From Collinsella phocaeensis (lineage in GTDB: Bacteria > Actinomycetota > Coriobacteriia > Coriobacteriales > Coriobacteriaceae), in assembly GCF_900119895.1 (NCBI RefSeq), contig NZ_FQLR01000004.1, positions 1,488,001-1,552,000 of the forward strand: DNA of 64,000 nucleotides, written 5' to 3'. Shown here in pieces: positions 16,867-25,480 of this stretch. Position numbers and translations under genes: made by a program. The number at the start of each line of letters is the position of its first letter. Positions within the stretch are counted from its first letter, which is position 1. The notes beneath the pieces are model-generated. The model did no database searches. It had not been told where the DNA came from and saw only the letters and a program-made list of their open reading frames with translations.

Positions 16867-18096
16867 CTACGGCAACGCGAGCAGGCGGCGGTACACGTCG
16901 ACCCCGCGCACAAGGACGCTCTCGTCGAACATCAGGGCGTCGCCGTGCAGGGGCGCCCGCGCGCAACCGAGCTCTCCGTAGCCCCCAGCCGTCGCCCCCT
17001 CGCTCGGCCCGATCCCCAACAGGAAGAACACGCCCGGCAGATGGCGCTGGTAGAAGGAGAAGTCCTCGGCGATCAGAAGCGGCTCGCGCACGCGCTCGAG
17101 CTCGGGCAGCGCGCGCCGAACGAGGGCGAACAGCTCCGGGTCGTTGTCCACCGGAGGGTAGCCGTCGGCGAACTCGACTGACCCCGTGCACCCGCACGAG
17201 GAGCACGCCTCATCAAGCACCGCGCGAATCCCCGTGCGCGCGCGGTCGAACATCGCGTCGGTGAACACGCGCACGCTGCCGGCGACGTGCGCGCTGCCGG
17301 CAACGGCGTTGCACACCGTCCCCGCCTCAAGGAACCCGAAGCGCGCCAGGCAGGGCTCCTCGGCTCCCAGGCGGTCCATGAGCTCGCGCACCCCGGCGAC
17401 GAACCGCGCTGCAGCGAGCATGGCGTCGCGGCTCTCGGACGCCGCGACGCCATAGGTCTTGGCGATATGCGTGCTCACGCCCTCGATATGCACATGGGTC
17501 TCGCTCGAGCGGGCGAGCAGCGGCCCCGCGCACGACGCCACCGCGCCCCACGGGAGGTCCGGCCACACGTGGAACCCGAAGATCCGGTCGACGCGATAGC
17601 GCTCGAACACGCCCGAGGCGCACACGGTCGCGGCGCCGCCCGTCGTCTCCTCGGCGGGCTGGAACACGAACAGGACGCTGCGGCCCAGCTTCGCCCTGCC
17701 CGCGGCCCCCGCCGAAAGCACCTCGTCGACCTCCACGGCGGCAGCAAGCGCCATGGCCATATGGGCGTCGTGGCCGCACGCGTGCATGCGCCCCGCATGA
17801 CGCGATGAGAACGCGCTGCCCGTCGCCTCGGTGATGGGCAGCGCGTCCATGTCCGCCCGGACGGCTGTCGCGGCAGGGGAGCCGCAATCGAAAAACGCGC
17901 ACACGCAGCCCGGCGCGGGACGGGAGAGCTCGCAGGAAAGGCCCGATAGCACGCCCTCGACATAGGCCATGGTGCTGAACAGGTCGACGTCGAGCTCGGG
18001 TATGCGGTGCAGGTCGCGGCGGAACCTCCGCAACCGCCCGAGCCGGTCATCCCTCCGCCCGCCGTCCAACTGCGTGCCCTCGACCCTATGCCCCAT
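16867..18096 (-). CDS. M20 family amidohydrolase, possible N-acetyl-diaminopimelate deacetylase
   Basis: A 409-residue zinc-dependent amidohydrolase of peptidase family M20D. Visible metal and catalytic features: HACGHDAHMA (about residue 103), FQPAEETTGG (catalytic Glu pair), FHVWPDLPWG, and AEDFSFYQ near the C-terminus. This group hydrolyses N-acyl amino acids. It is transcribed divergently from a lysA-dapA-dapB-dapH operon that uses the N-acetyl branch and otherwise lacks a deacetylase, so DapE2/YkuR-like N-acetyl-LL-diaminopimelate deacetylase is a reasonable inference. A general aminoacylase or indole-acyl hydrolase is the alternative. Start at 18096 has GGGAGGGG. Confidence 0.8.
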   Translation of the reverse strand: MGHRVEGTQLDGGRRDDRLGRLRRFRRDLHRIPELDVDLFSTMAYVEGVLSGLSCELSRPAPGCVCAFFDCGSPAATAVRADMDALPITEATGSAFSSRHAGRMHACGHDAHMAMALAAAVEVDEVLSAGAAGRAKLGRSVLFVFQPAEETTGGAATVCASGVFERYRVDRIFGFHVWPDLPWGAVASCAGPLLARSSETHVHIEGVSTHIAKTYGVAASESRDAMLAAARFVAGVRELMDRLGAEEPCLARFGFLEAGTVCNAVAGSAHVAGSVRVFTDAMFDRARTGIRAVLDEACSSCGCTGSVEFADGYPPVDNDPELFALVRRALPELERVREPLLIAEDFSFYQRHLPGVFFLLGIGPSEGATAGGYGELGCARAPLHGDALMFDESVLVRGVDVYRRLLALP

Positions 18097-18344
18097 ATGC
18101 CCCTCCCATGCCTCATGCGCCGCTGCCGGCTGGCGCCGCGGCAATCCGCCGGGCAGCGGGCGTACCCGCCGGGGGCCGCACGGCTTCTCCGCCGCAGCGC
18201 CCGACGGCCATCACGATGTGGGCAATTATACCGGCGCGGCGCGCAGGCGTTCCGACCGCGGAGTCTCAACCCGCAAAGGTTTCCGTCCTGTTGCGCGATG
18301 GCGGCCCGGCTCGCCAAGCGCTCCATCCTGATAAAGTAGATAGA

Positions 18345-18480
18345 CCGATAGAGGCGCGGGAACGATGAGGCGCGGGCGAGCCGGCAGGCGCAGACCCCGT
18401 GCGGGGGCAATCCTGCCGAACCCGGCCGCCGGGCACGGCGCGACGGGTGGGCCCGCGGGGAACACCCGCAGGACTGTCTG
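18345..18480 (+). promoter_or_regulatory. Lysine riboswitch (L box)
   Basis: The 5' consensus GATAGAGGCGCGGGAACGAT at 18347-18366 matches the lysine riboswitch core (GAUAGAGGUGC...). A cggcagg/cctgccg stem, the tGCCGAA box, the ggcacggc segment, and the closing GGACTGTC (18471-18478) follow in consensus order; GATAG and CTGTC pair to form P1. Helices are short and very G+C rich. It lies 42 bp ahead of lysA, so lysine should repress lysA-dapA-dapB-dapH. No U-tract terminator is seen between it and the start, so control is probably translational. Confidence 0.8.
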
Positions 18481-18521
18481 CATCGTTTTTGCAGGAGCGC
18501 TATCCGCACAGAGGAGCTTCC

Positions 18522-19847
18522 ATGACCAAAACACCCTTCGTCACGAAGGACCGGCTCGTGTCCATCTGCGAGCACTTCCCCACCCCGTTCCACCTATACG
18601 ACGAGGCGGGCATCCGCCGCAACATGGAGGCGGTGCGCGACGCCTTCGCCTGGAACCCGGGCTTCCGCGAGTACTTCGCCGTCAAGGCGAACCCCAACCC
18701 CGCGCTCATTTCCATTCTGGGCGAGTATGGCTGCGGCCTGGACTGCTCGAGCGCCACGGAGCTCATACTCGCCGAGGCGCTGGGCATGCGCGGCGATAAG
18801 GTCATGCTCTCCGCCAACGACGTCCCGGCCGAGGACTTCCGCCTCGCCGCGGAGCTCGACGCTATCGTCAATTTCGACGACATCAGCCACATCCCGTTCT
18901 ATCGGCACGTCGCGGGCCCCATTCCCAAGACGGTGAGCTGCCGGTTCAACCCGGGTGGGCTGTTCCAGCTGGCAAACGGCATCATGGACAACCCCGGCGA
19001 CTCCAAATACGGCATGACCGAAGAGCAGCTGCCCGAAGCCTACCGCATGCTCTCCGAGGCCGGGGCCGAGACCTTCGGCCTGCATGCCTTCCTGGCGAGC
19101 AACACCGTGACGGACGAATACTATCCCGCCCTCGCCCGCATCCTGTTCGCGCTCGCGGTGCGCCTCGAGCGCGAGACCGGCGTCCACATCGGCTTCATCA
19201 ACCTCTCGGGCGGCGTGGGCATCCCCTATCGCCCCGACAAGCGGGCAAACGACATCCGCGCCATCGGCGAAGGCGTGCGACGGGCCTTCGAGGAGATCCT
19301 CGTCCCCGCCGGCATGGGCGACGTCGCGATCTTCACCGAGATGGGCCGCTTCATGATGGGACCCTACGGCTGCCTGGTCACGCGGGCCATCCACGAGAAG
19401 CGCACCTACAAGGACTACATCGGCGTCGACGCCAACGCCTGCGACCTCATCCGCCCGGCGATGTACGGCGCCTACCACCACATCACCGTGATGGGCCAGG
19501 CGAACGGCCCGGACAAGAGCGGCAGCCCGGCGGTGCGCACCTACGACGTCACCGGCAACCTGTGCGAGAACAACGACAAGTTCGCCCGCGACCGCGCCCT
19601 GCCCGAGGTGGAGATCGGCGACCTGCTCGTGATCCATGACACCGGGGCGCACGGCTACTCCATGGGCTACAACTACAACGGCCGCCTGCGCAGCGCCGAA
19701 GTCCTGCTGCGCGAAGACGGCGGCTGCAGGCTCATCCGCCGCGCCGAGACGCCGTCCGACTACTTCGCGACCCTCGACGTGCAGGCGGGCGTCCACGCCC
19801 GACTCGAGCGCATCGCGCACGGCGAGGCCGCGCAGGGCGTCCGGTAG
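18522..19847 (+). CDS. lysA: Diaminopimelate decarboxylase
   Basis: A 441-residue PLP-dependent fold-III decarboxylase that makes L-lysine from meso-diaminopimelate. The PLP lysine is in EYFAVKANPNP (about residue 52); GCGLDCSS, the Gly-rich phosphate loop (INLSGGVGIPYRP), EMGRFMMGP and GNLCENNDKFARDR with the conserved catalytic Cys (residue of GNLCE) follow; YSMGYNYNGRLRSAE is the C-terminal active-site Tyr region. The protein is of the longer DapDC-like variety. Start at 18522 follows AGAGGAG. First gene of the riboswitch-controlled operon. Confidence 0.93.
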   Translation: MTKTPFVTKDRLVSICEHFPTPFHLYDEAGIRRNMEAVRDAFAWNPGFREYFAVKANPNPALISILGEYGCGLDCSSATELILAEALGMRGDKVMLSANDVPAEDFRLAAELDAIVNFDDISHIPFYRHVAGPIPKTVSCRFNPGGLFQLANGIMDNPGDSKYGMTEEQLPEAYRMLSEAGAETFGLHAFLASNTVTDEYYPALARILFALAVRLERETGVHIGFINLSGGVGIPYRPDKRANDIRAIGEGVRRAFEEILVPAGMGDVAIFTEMGRFMMGPYGCLVTRAIHEKRTYKDYIGVDANACDLIRPAMYGAYHHITVMGQANGPDKSGSPAVRTYDVTGNLCENNDKFARDRALPEVEIGDLLVIHDTGAHGYSMGYNYNGRLRSAEVLLREDGGCRLIRRAETPSDYFATLDVQAGVHARLERIAHGEAAQGVR

Positions 19848-19930
19848 CGACACCGCGCGGCCCGATCGCCGTCCCGTCGCGCCGCGCGGTGCGCCCCGCC
19901 GTCATGAGACCCATCGAAAGGAGCCCATAC

Positions 19931-20821
19931 ATGGATATCCGCAACCTCACCGGATCGATCGTCGCGCTCGTCACCCCGTTCTCGGCGGACGGCTCGATCG
20001 ACTTCGACGCGCTCGCCCGGCTCGTCGACTGGCATCTCGACCAGGGCACCGACGCCATCCTCACCCTGGGGACAACGGGCGAGAGCTCGACCATGACGCA
20101 CGAGGAGGACGAGAGGGTCGTGGCGTTCGTCGTGGAGCGCGTCGGCGGGCGCATCCCCGTGATCGCCGGCTCCGGGTCCAACTGCACGCAGACCATGCTC
20201 GAGAAGTCCCTTGCCTTCCAGCGCCTGGGCACCGACGGCCTACTGCTCATCGCCCCGTATTACAACAAGAGCAACGAGGAGGGCATCTACCGGCACTTCG
20301 CCACCGTCGCCGACGCGGTGGACATCCCCTGCATCCTCTACAACATCCCTGGGCGGTGCGGCTGCGGCGTCAGCGTCGCCAACGTCGAGCGCCTGAGCCG
20401 TCACCCCAACGTCATGGGCATCAAGGAGGCGAGCGGCAGCATGGACTTCGCGATGAGCATCGCGCACCTCGTCTCCGACGACTTCCGCATGTACTCCGGC
20501 GAGGATGCCCTCACCGTCCCGCTCATGGCGATCGGCGCCTCCGGCACCATCTCCGTGTGGGCCGACGTCCAGCCTGCGCTCGTGCACGAGATGTGCGCCG
20601 CCGCGCTCGCCGGAGACTTCGCGCGGGCCAGCTCGATCCAGATCGCCGGCCTGCCCCTCATCCGAGCACTGTTCTCCGAGGTCAACCCCATCCCGGTCAA
20701 GGAGGCGCTGGCCCAGATGGGCATGCTCGACCTCGCCTACCGCGCGCCGCTCGCCCCCATGGCGGACGCGACGCGCGCGCACCTTTCCCACGTCCTGAAG
20801 GAGGCTGGTCTTCTTGCTTAA
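19931..20821 (+). CDS. dapA: 4-hydroxy-tetrahydrodipicolinate synthase
   Basis: A 296-residue class I aldolase that condenses pyruvate with aspartate semialdehyde, first committed step of the diaminopimelate/lysine branch. Signatures: LVTPFSADGSIDF, GTTGESSTMTHEED (catalytic triad Thr), PYYNKSNEEGIYRHF (Tyr), LYNIPGRCG and the Schiff-base Lys in MGIKEASG. Length matches the family. The ATG at 19931 follows AAAGGAG. Its stop overlaps the TTG start of dapB by eight bases. Confidence 0.95.
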   Translation: MDIRNLTGSIVALVTPFSADGSIDFDALARLVDWHLDQGTDAILTLGTTGESSTMTHEEDERVVAFVVERVGGRIPVIAGSGSNCTQTMLEKSLAFQRLGTDGLLLIAPYYNKSNEEGIYRHFATVADAVDIPCILYNIPGRCGCGVSVANVERLSRHPNVMGIKEASGSMDFAMSIAHLVSDDFRMYSGEDALTVPLMAIGASGTISVWADVQPALVHEMCAAALAGDFARASSIQIAGLPLIRALFSEVNPIPVKEALAQMGMLDLAYRAPLAPMADATRAHLSHVLKEAGLLA

Positions 20822-21593
20822 GATCGCCATCATGGGGGCGGGTCGCATGGGCTCGCTCATCCGCTCCACCGCCGAGACCATGCGCGATGCGGCCGGAGAG
20901 GCCGTCTTCGACGTCGCGTTCCAGGTCGGACGCGACCTGTCCGACCTCGACTCCGCCCCTGCCGTCGACGTGCTCGTGGACTTCTCCCACGCCTCGTGCC
21001 TCGAGGCGGCCGTCGCCTACGCGCGCCGCAGCGGGGCTGCCCTCGTGTGCGGCACCACGGGCCTCACCGCCGCGCAGATGGGGTCCCTGCGCGCCCTCGG
21101 CGCGCACGCCGCGGTGCTGCACTCCGGCAACTACTCCATCGGTATCGCGGCGCTCCGCCACCTCGTCGGCCAGGCCGCGCGCGAGCTGCCCGGCTTCGAC
21201 GTGGAGATCGTCGAGTGCCATCACAACAAGAAGGTCGACGCGCCCTCGGGGACCGCGAAGCTCCTGCTCGACACCGTGCTATCCGAGAAGAACGCCGCCT
21301 CGGCCGCCACATGCGCCCCGACGGATGCGGCCGTCGGGGGCTACCGGCCCGTGTACGGGCGCGAGGGCATGTGCGGCGCGCGCGATGAGCGCGAGGTCGG
21401 CGTCCACGCCCTGCGCGGCGGGACCGTCGCCGGGGTCCACACGGTGTCGTTTTTCGGTACCGACGAGGAGCTCTCCCTCACCCACCGCGCCACGAGCCGC
21501 CAGATCTTCGTCGACGGCGCCTTGGCGGCGACCCTCAAGCTCGCAGGCCGCGAGCCCGGGTTCTACACCTTCGACGAGATCATGTTCGCCTAG
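20814..21593 (+). CDS. dapB: 4-hydroxy-tetrahydrodipicolinate reductase
   Basis: A 259-residue NAD(P)H-dependent reductase of the diaminopimelate pathway. N-terminal nucleotide-binding motif IAIMGAGRMGSLI, VDFSHASCLE, CGTTGLTAAQ, and the signature EIVECHHNKKVDAPSGTAK (catalytic His and Lys) are all present. It begins with TTG inside the end of dapA, eight bases of overlap, with a GGAG site inside dapA, so translation is likely coupled. Length is typical. Confidence 0.95.
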   Translation: MLKIAIMGAGRMGSLIRSTAETMRDAAGEAVFDVAFQVGRDLSDLDSAPAVDVLVDFSHASCLEAAVAYARRSGAALVCGTTGLTAAQMGSLRALGAHAAVLHSGNYSIGIAALRHLVGQAARELPGFDVEIVECHHNKKVDAPSGTAKLLLDTVLSEKNAASAATCAPTDAAVGGYRPVYGREGMCGARDEREVGVHALRGGTVAGVHTVSFFGTDEELSLTHRATSRQIFVDGALAATLKLAGREPGFYTFDEIMFA

Positions 21594-21656
21594 CGCGAAG
21601 ACCGCGCACGCGCGCCTTGGAGCGCGCCCCGACACCATGAAAGGAAGATACGCACC

Positions 21657-22370
21657 GTGAGCACCGAGATGAACGCACAGGAGATCATCGACTTCATCGC
21701 CAGCGCCGAGAAGAAGACCCCCGTCAAGGCCTACGTCAGGCTCAAGGGGGGAGCCTCGGCCGATTGGGGCGACGCGCGCGTCTACGGCGGGCCCGAGGGC
21801 ATCGTCATCTTCGGGGACTGGTCCGAGCTCTCGCGCGCGCTCGAGGCCAACGCCGACGCGATCGAATACTTCGATATCGAAAACGACTGCCGCAACTCCG
21901 CCGTCCCGCTGCTCGACCTCAAGGGCGTCAACGCCCGCATCGAGCCCGGCGCGATCATCCGCGACCGCGTGCAGATCGGAGACGCGGCCGTGATCATGAT
22001 GGGCGCGGTGATCAACATCGGCGCGGTGATCGGCGACGGGACGATGATCGACATGGGAGCCATCCTGGGCGGACGCGCCACCGTGGGCAAACGCTGCCAC
22101 ATCGGGGCCGGCACGGTCCTCGCCGGCGTGGTGGAACCCGCGAGCGCCACGCCCGTCATCGTGGAGGACGACGTCATGATCGGCGCGAACGCCGTGGTGC
22201 TCGAAGGCGTGCGCGTCGGCGCGAACGCCGTGGTGGCCGCTGGCGCCGTATGCGTGGAGGACGTTCCCGCCGGCTCCGTCGTCGCAGGCATTCCGGCGCG
22301 CGTCATCAAGATGCGCGACGGGAAGACCGACAGCAAGACCGGCCTGGAAGAGGGGCTGCGCCAGCTGTAG
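21657..22370 (+). CDS. dapH: Tetrahydrodipicolinate N-acetyltransferase
   Basis: A 237-residue left-handed beta-helix acyltransferase. The N-terminal domain (about 1-85, [19 protein letters not shown]) is the DapH-specific domain and the hexapeptide repeats ([20 protein letters not shown] ... [31 protein letters not shown]) fill the rest, ending in [11 protein letters not shown]. DapH acetylates tetrahydrodipicolinate, so lysine is made by the acetylase branch. It starts with GTG at 21657 after AGGAAG. Last gene of the operon, followed by a strong hairpin. Confidence 0.93.
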   Translation: MSTEMNAQEIIDFIASAEKKTPVKAYVRLKGGASADWGDARVYGGPEGIVIFGDWSELSRALEANADAIEYFDIENDCRNSAVPLLDLKGVNARIEPGAIIRDRVQIGDAAVIMMGAVINIGAVIGDGTMIDMGAILGGRATVGKRCHIGAGTVLAGVVEPASATPVIVEDDVMIGANAVVLEGVRVGANAVVAAGAVCVEDVPAGSVVAGIPARVIKMRDGKTDSKTGLEEGLRQL

Positions 22371-22423
22371 GTCCCCGACGCCGGGCGCGACGCCGGTCCC
22401 GACAAGACGATTCCTGTCGTAAC

Positions 22424-22462
22424 GGGCGGGGGGCGCGTACAGGCCGTGCGCGCCCCCCGCCC
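22424..22462. terminator. Strong hairpin between dapH and convergent gene
   Basis: Perfect 14-bp G+C stem (gggcggggggcgcg with its complement) and an 11-nt loop, ending 6 bp before the stop of the minus-strand lipase-like gene. Probably terminates both genes. Confidence 0.75.
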
Positions 22463-22468
22463 TCCCTG

Positions 22469-23773
22469 TTATCCGGACGGCAGCAGCCGGTCCAGCACGC
22501 CCGACGCGGCCCCGGCGGCCTTCTCGACCGTCGCCGTCCTCGCCAGGGCCTTGAGCGCGTCGACGACGAACGCCCGCTGCTCGGGCTCCAGGGCGTCCAC
22601 CGCCTCGCGCAGCACCGGCAGGCTCTCCCGCCAATCCGCGCGCACGTCGGAGAAGCGCTCGGCACCGGTGGCCCCGACCACGCCGAAGAGCGTGTCGATG
22701 AACGCGCCGCGCTCGTCGTAGGAGTACTTCTCCATCCACGCGTCAAGCAGCGAATCGAAGCTGCGCGAGCTCACCGAAAGCCCGTCCGCCTCGCGAAACG
22801 CGCAGCCGTCGACGGCCCACAGGAACGGGTTGTGCTGGGCGGCCGAGACGCCCTCGGACTCGACCACCGTGCGGCGAATGTCCCCGTCGTGCATCACGAC
22901 GCCGATCACCGTCGACTTGGGAACCGTCTTCTCAACCCGGCCGCGGATGCGCGCGAACCCCTCCGTGGCGAGGAACTCGTCGTTGAACCCCGGGCCGTCA
23001 TGGGAGAACACGCGGGCGATGCGCGTCTGCAGCGCCTCGCCGCACGCCGCGGCGGCATAGATCGCGAGGTTGCCTCCCTTGGAGTGCCCTCCCACGTAGA
23101 CGGGCCCCTCGAAGCGCCCGATCGCTTCCGTCAGATACCGGGCCGCCTCGGTCTGGGAGGGAACCGGGCAGAAAGCCGCCATGTTGAAATCTTCCTTCCA
23201 GCCCACAAGGGTGGAATCCGTGCCGCGGAAAGCCACGTAGACTCCTCCGCCGGGCAGCAGAAACGTCATCGCGGCGAACTGCTCCTCGCGGCCCGGATCG
23301 GTCCTGAAGCAGAAATCCGCCAGACGGATATCACGGAACCGCGGGTTCGCGCAGACCGCGAACAGGAGGTCCCGGCTGCTCTCGGGATCCCACGTGCGCC
23401 GAACCATCCACGGCATGTCCTCCGCGCGCAGAAGCTCGCGCAGGCCGATCCCGGCGGGCGTGCAAGCCGCGAACAGCGCGTCGGGCAGGCGAGTATAGGC
23501 GATCCAGGAAAGCACGAGGCTGTCGACCGCGCAGAGCGGACGGCGTTCGAACGTGTCGAACTCGCTCCGTACGTAAGAAAGAAATCCCGACTCCTGCCGC
23601 GGGGAGGAGACCTCGGGCATGGGGTCCACCACGGGCACGGGCGCGGCCGGCACCCGTGCGGAATCTTCACGGCGCTTCTCGCGCGCTCCCCGCCCGCCTT
23701 TCTTGCGAACGGGACGCCCGCTCCCGCCGTGTGCCGCCCGTTCGCCCTTGCCGCGCGGACGCGTCCTCGCCAT
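22469..23773 (-). CDS. DUF2974 (Mbeg1-like) lipase/esterase-fold protein
   Basis: A 434-residue alpha/beta-hydrolase-like protein. The nucleophile elbow is VGGHSKGGNLAIYAAA (about residue 230; Ser in GHSKG), preceded by the oxyanion region YVAFRGTDSTLVGWKEDFNM, which together mark the DUF2974 family. The first 50 residues are a basic low-complexity tail (Arg/Lys/Gly). Members are presumed lipases or esterases with no defined substrate. The start at 23773 is supported by GGGAGGGG; the frame runs further upstream without a site. No signal peptide is seen. Confidence 0.85.
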   Translation of the reverse strand: MARTRPRGKGERAAHGGSGRPVRKKGGRGAREKRREDSARVPAAPVPVVDPMPEVSSPRQESGFLSYVRSEFDTFERRPLCAVDSLVLSWIAYTRLPDALFAACTPAGIGLRELLRAEDMPWMVRRTWDPESSRDLLFAVCANPRFRDIRLADFCFRTDPGREEQFAAMTFLLPGGGVYVAFRGTDSTLVGWKEDFNMAAFCPVPSQTEAARYLTEAIGRFEGPVYVGGHSKGGNLAIYAAAACGEALQTRIARVFSHDGPGFNDEFLATEGFARIRGRVEKTVPKSTVIGVVMHDGDIRRTVVESEGVSAAQHNPFLWAVDGCAFREADGLSVSSRSFDSLLDAWMEKYSYDERGAFIDTLFGVVGATGAERFSDVRADWRESLPVLREAVDALEPEQRAFVVDALKALARTATVEKAAGAASGVLDRLLPSG

Positions 23774-23991
23774 GTCCCCTCCCATCCTCCGAACCCGCCT
23801 TCCGGCACGCGCGCCGAGCGGTTTCGCCATGCACTACGGTATACCCCGCTCGCGCCATCGAGCCATACGCCGAACGGTCTTGTAACGTTTTCCGGCACCG
23901 GCACCAAGAGCGGCGGCACCGGGCGACGATTCCGCACGGCGGGCCAGGCGCCCGCGCCCTCGGCGATCGCGGACCGCGGGGCACATGCGCG

Positions 23992-24996
23992 CTATCGGTT
24001 CTCGATCGACCCGATGTTCTTCAACGAGAGCGTGATCAGACCGTTGGGCTCGTTCACAAACTCGACGTACTCGGAGTTTTTCAGCATCTCCGCGGGGAAG
24101 CTGATCTCGATGCCGGTATCGGTGCGTATCTTGTGGTTGCGCACCGGGGCGCGCTCCACGACCGCGCGCTCGACGGGCACGCGCTCGGGCAGCTGCTCCT
24201 CGCGCATCTCGGACTCGAAGCTCTCGCGCAGCACGGGCTCGTCCTCGAAGATCTCTTCCGCGAGGTCCCACGGCGCGATCTCCTCGTCCTCCTCGACCTT
24301 CTCGGCCACCACGGCCTTGGCGCGGGCGAGCGCGACCGCCGCGTTGGCGCCGTGCTCCTCCGCCACCTGCTCGACCACCCTCGTCACCGTGTCGATGACC
24401 TCCTTGCCCGACACGCCCGTCGCGCACTGCAGCAGGCCGTCGGGGACGATGAAGGCGTCCTCGCCGGCGATCTTGCGCTTCTTGTCCTGGTACAGGATGT
24501 CGAGCGAGCTCGCGCGGACCAGCGCGAACGACGTCACCTTCTGCGAGGGCGCGGGAAGGATCGCATAGCGCTTGGCGATGTCGTTGCGCACCTCGCCTCC
24601 CTCGCGCGCCACCTCGTGCATGAAGGCCGTGCGGCTCGCCATGAGGAGGACCGCGAACCAGCGCACCTCGTCGTCATCCTCGAAGTCGGCGACCAGCACA
24701 TCGGTCGACTCGGCCTTGTCGGCGCGGGCGAGCTCGCTGGAGAAGAACTCGGCGATCTGCTGCGAGAGGTCGATGAAGTCGCGGTCACCGAACAGGAACG
24801 CCTTGAGCTCGCCGGCAAAGGCGCTGTTCTCGGCGAACGTCCCGCGCCTGTTGTCCGTGTTCGTGCGGGCGCGGCGCAGATGCGATGTCACGAACGACCG
24901 GACCGCCCGCGTGTCGAGGTCGAGCTCGCGCTGGGACAGTACGTTGACCGCCGATTCGAAATCCAAGATATGCAGGACGGCGTGATTGATCTTCAT
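23992..24996 (-). CDS. Nucleoid-associated protein (NdpA/YejK-like)
   Basis: A 334-residue protein of the 37-kDa nucleoid-associated family (PF04245). It begins MKINHAVLHILDFES, contains FAENSAFAGELKAFLFG and the later ELLKNSEYVEF-like C-terminus (SFPAEMLKNSEYVEFV), as in YejK. Members bind DNA and coat the nucleoid; the role is unclear. Start at 24996 follows AAGGAG; an upstream in-frame ATG lacks a site. Confidence 0.8.
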   Translation of the reverse strand: MKINHAVLHILDFESAVNVLSQRELDLDTRAVRSFVTSHLRRARTNTDNRRGTFAENSAFAGELKAFLFGDRDFIDLSQQIAEFFSSELARADKAESTDVLVADFEDDDEVRWFAVLLMASRTAFMHEVAREGGEVRNDIAKRYAILPAPSQKVTSFALVRASSLDILYQDKKRKIAGEDAFIVPDGLLQCATGVSGKEVIDTVTRVVEQVAEEHGANAAVALARAKAVVAEKVEEDEEIAPWDLAEEIFEDEPVLRESFESEMREEQLPERVPVERAVVERAPVRNHKIRTDTGIEISFPAEMLKNSEYVEFVNEPNGLITLSLKNIGSIENR

Positions 24997-25064
24997 GCGG
25001 GGCGTCTCCTTATCGTTCATTTGAGCCCAACCATTATAGGCGCCGGCGCGCCGCCCGCCCACGG

Positions 25065-25079
25065 GGTGACTTAGTCACC
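25065..25079 (+). promoter_or_regulatory. Palindrome upstream of the rhodanese/CoA-disulfide reductase operon
   Basis: Perfect 7-1-7 palindrome ggtgact-t-agtcacc, 62 bp ahead of the rhodanese start. The half-site GTGA/TCAC resembles Crp/Fnr-family sites, and a Crp/Fnr gene is two genes downstream; spacing (5) is not the classic one. Regulation is inferred. Confidence 0.45.
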
Positions 25080-25141
25080 GAACGCGCGTCGGCCCATCCG
25101 TAGGATGAAACCGTAACCTTCCGATGAACAGGAGCGACACC

Positions 25142-25477
25142 ATGGGATTCTTCGAGAGCCTCTTCGGAGGCGGAGCCGATATCAACGAAGAGATGCAGCG
25201 GGCGGAGTCCGTCGGCGACCACGCCGTCATCGACGTGCGCAGCGCGGACGAGTACGCCACGGGCCACGTCCCCGGGGCCGTCAACATCCCCCTCGACCGC
25301 ATCCGCACCGCGCGCACGCCCTATCCGAACCTCAGCCTCCCGCTGTTCGTCTACTGCCTTTCGGGCGCGCGGAGCGCGCGGGCGTGCACCGAGCTGCGCA
25401 TCCTTGGGTACGAGAGCGTCACGGACATGGGCGGGATCAACCGCTGGTCCGGCTCCATCGTGAAAGGCAGGGGATAA
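25142..25477 (+). CDS. Single-domain rhodanese
   Basis: A 111-residue rhodanese-like sulfurtransferase domain. AVIDVRSADEYATGHVPGAVNIPL is split across the usual strand-helix start, and the active-site loop is YCLSGARSARA (persulfide Cys). It could pass sulfane sulfur to or from the CoA-disulfide reductase gene that begins 3 bp downstream. Start at 25142 follows AGGAG; the ATG 18 bases upstream is poorer. Confidence 0.88.
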   Translation: MGFFESLFGGGADINEEMQRAESVGDHAVIDVRSADEYATGHVPGAVNIPLDRIRTARTPYPNLSLPLFVYCLSGARSARACTELRILGYESVTDMGGINRWSGSIVKGRG

Positions 25478-25480
25478 ACC

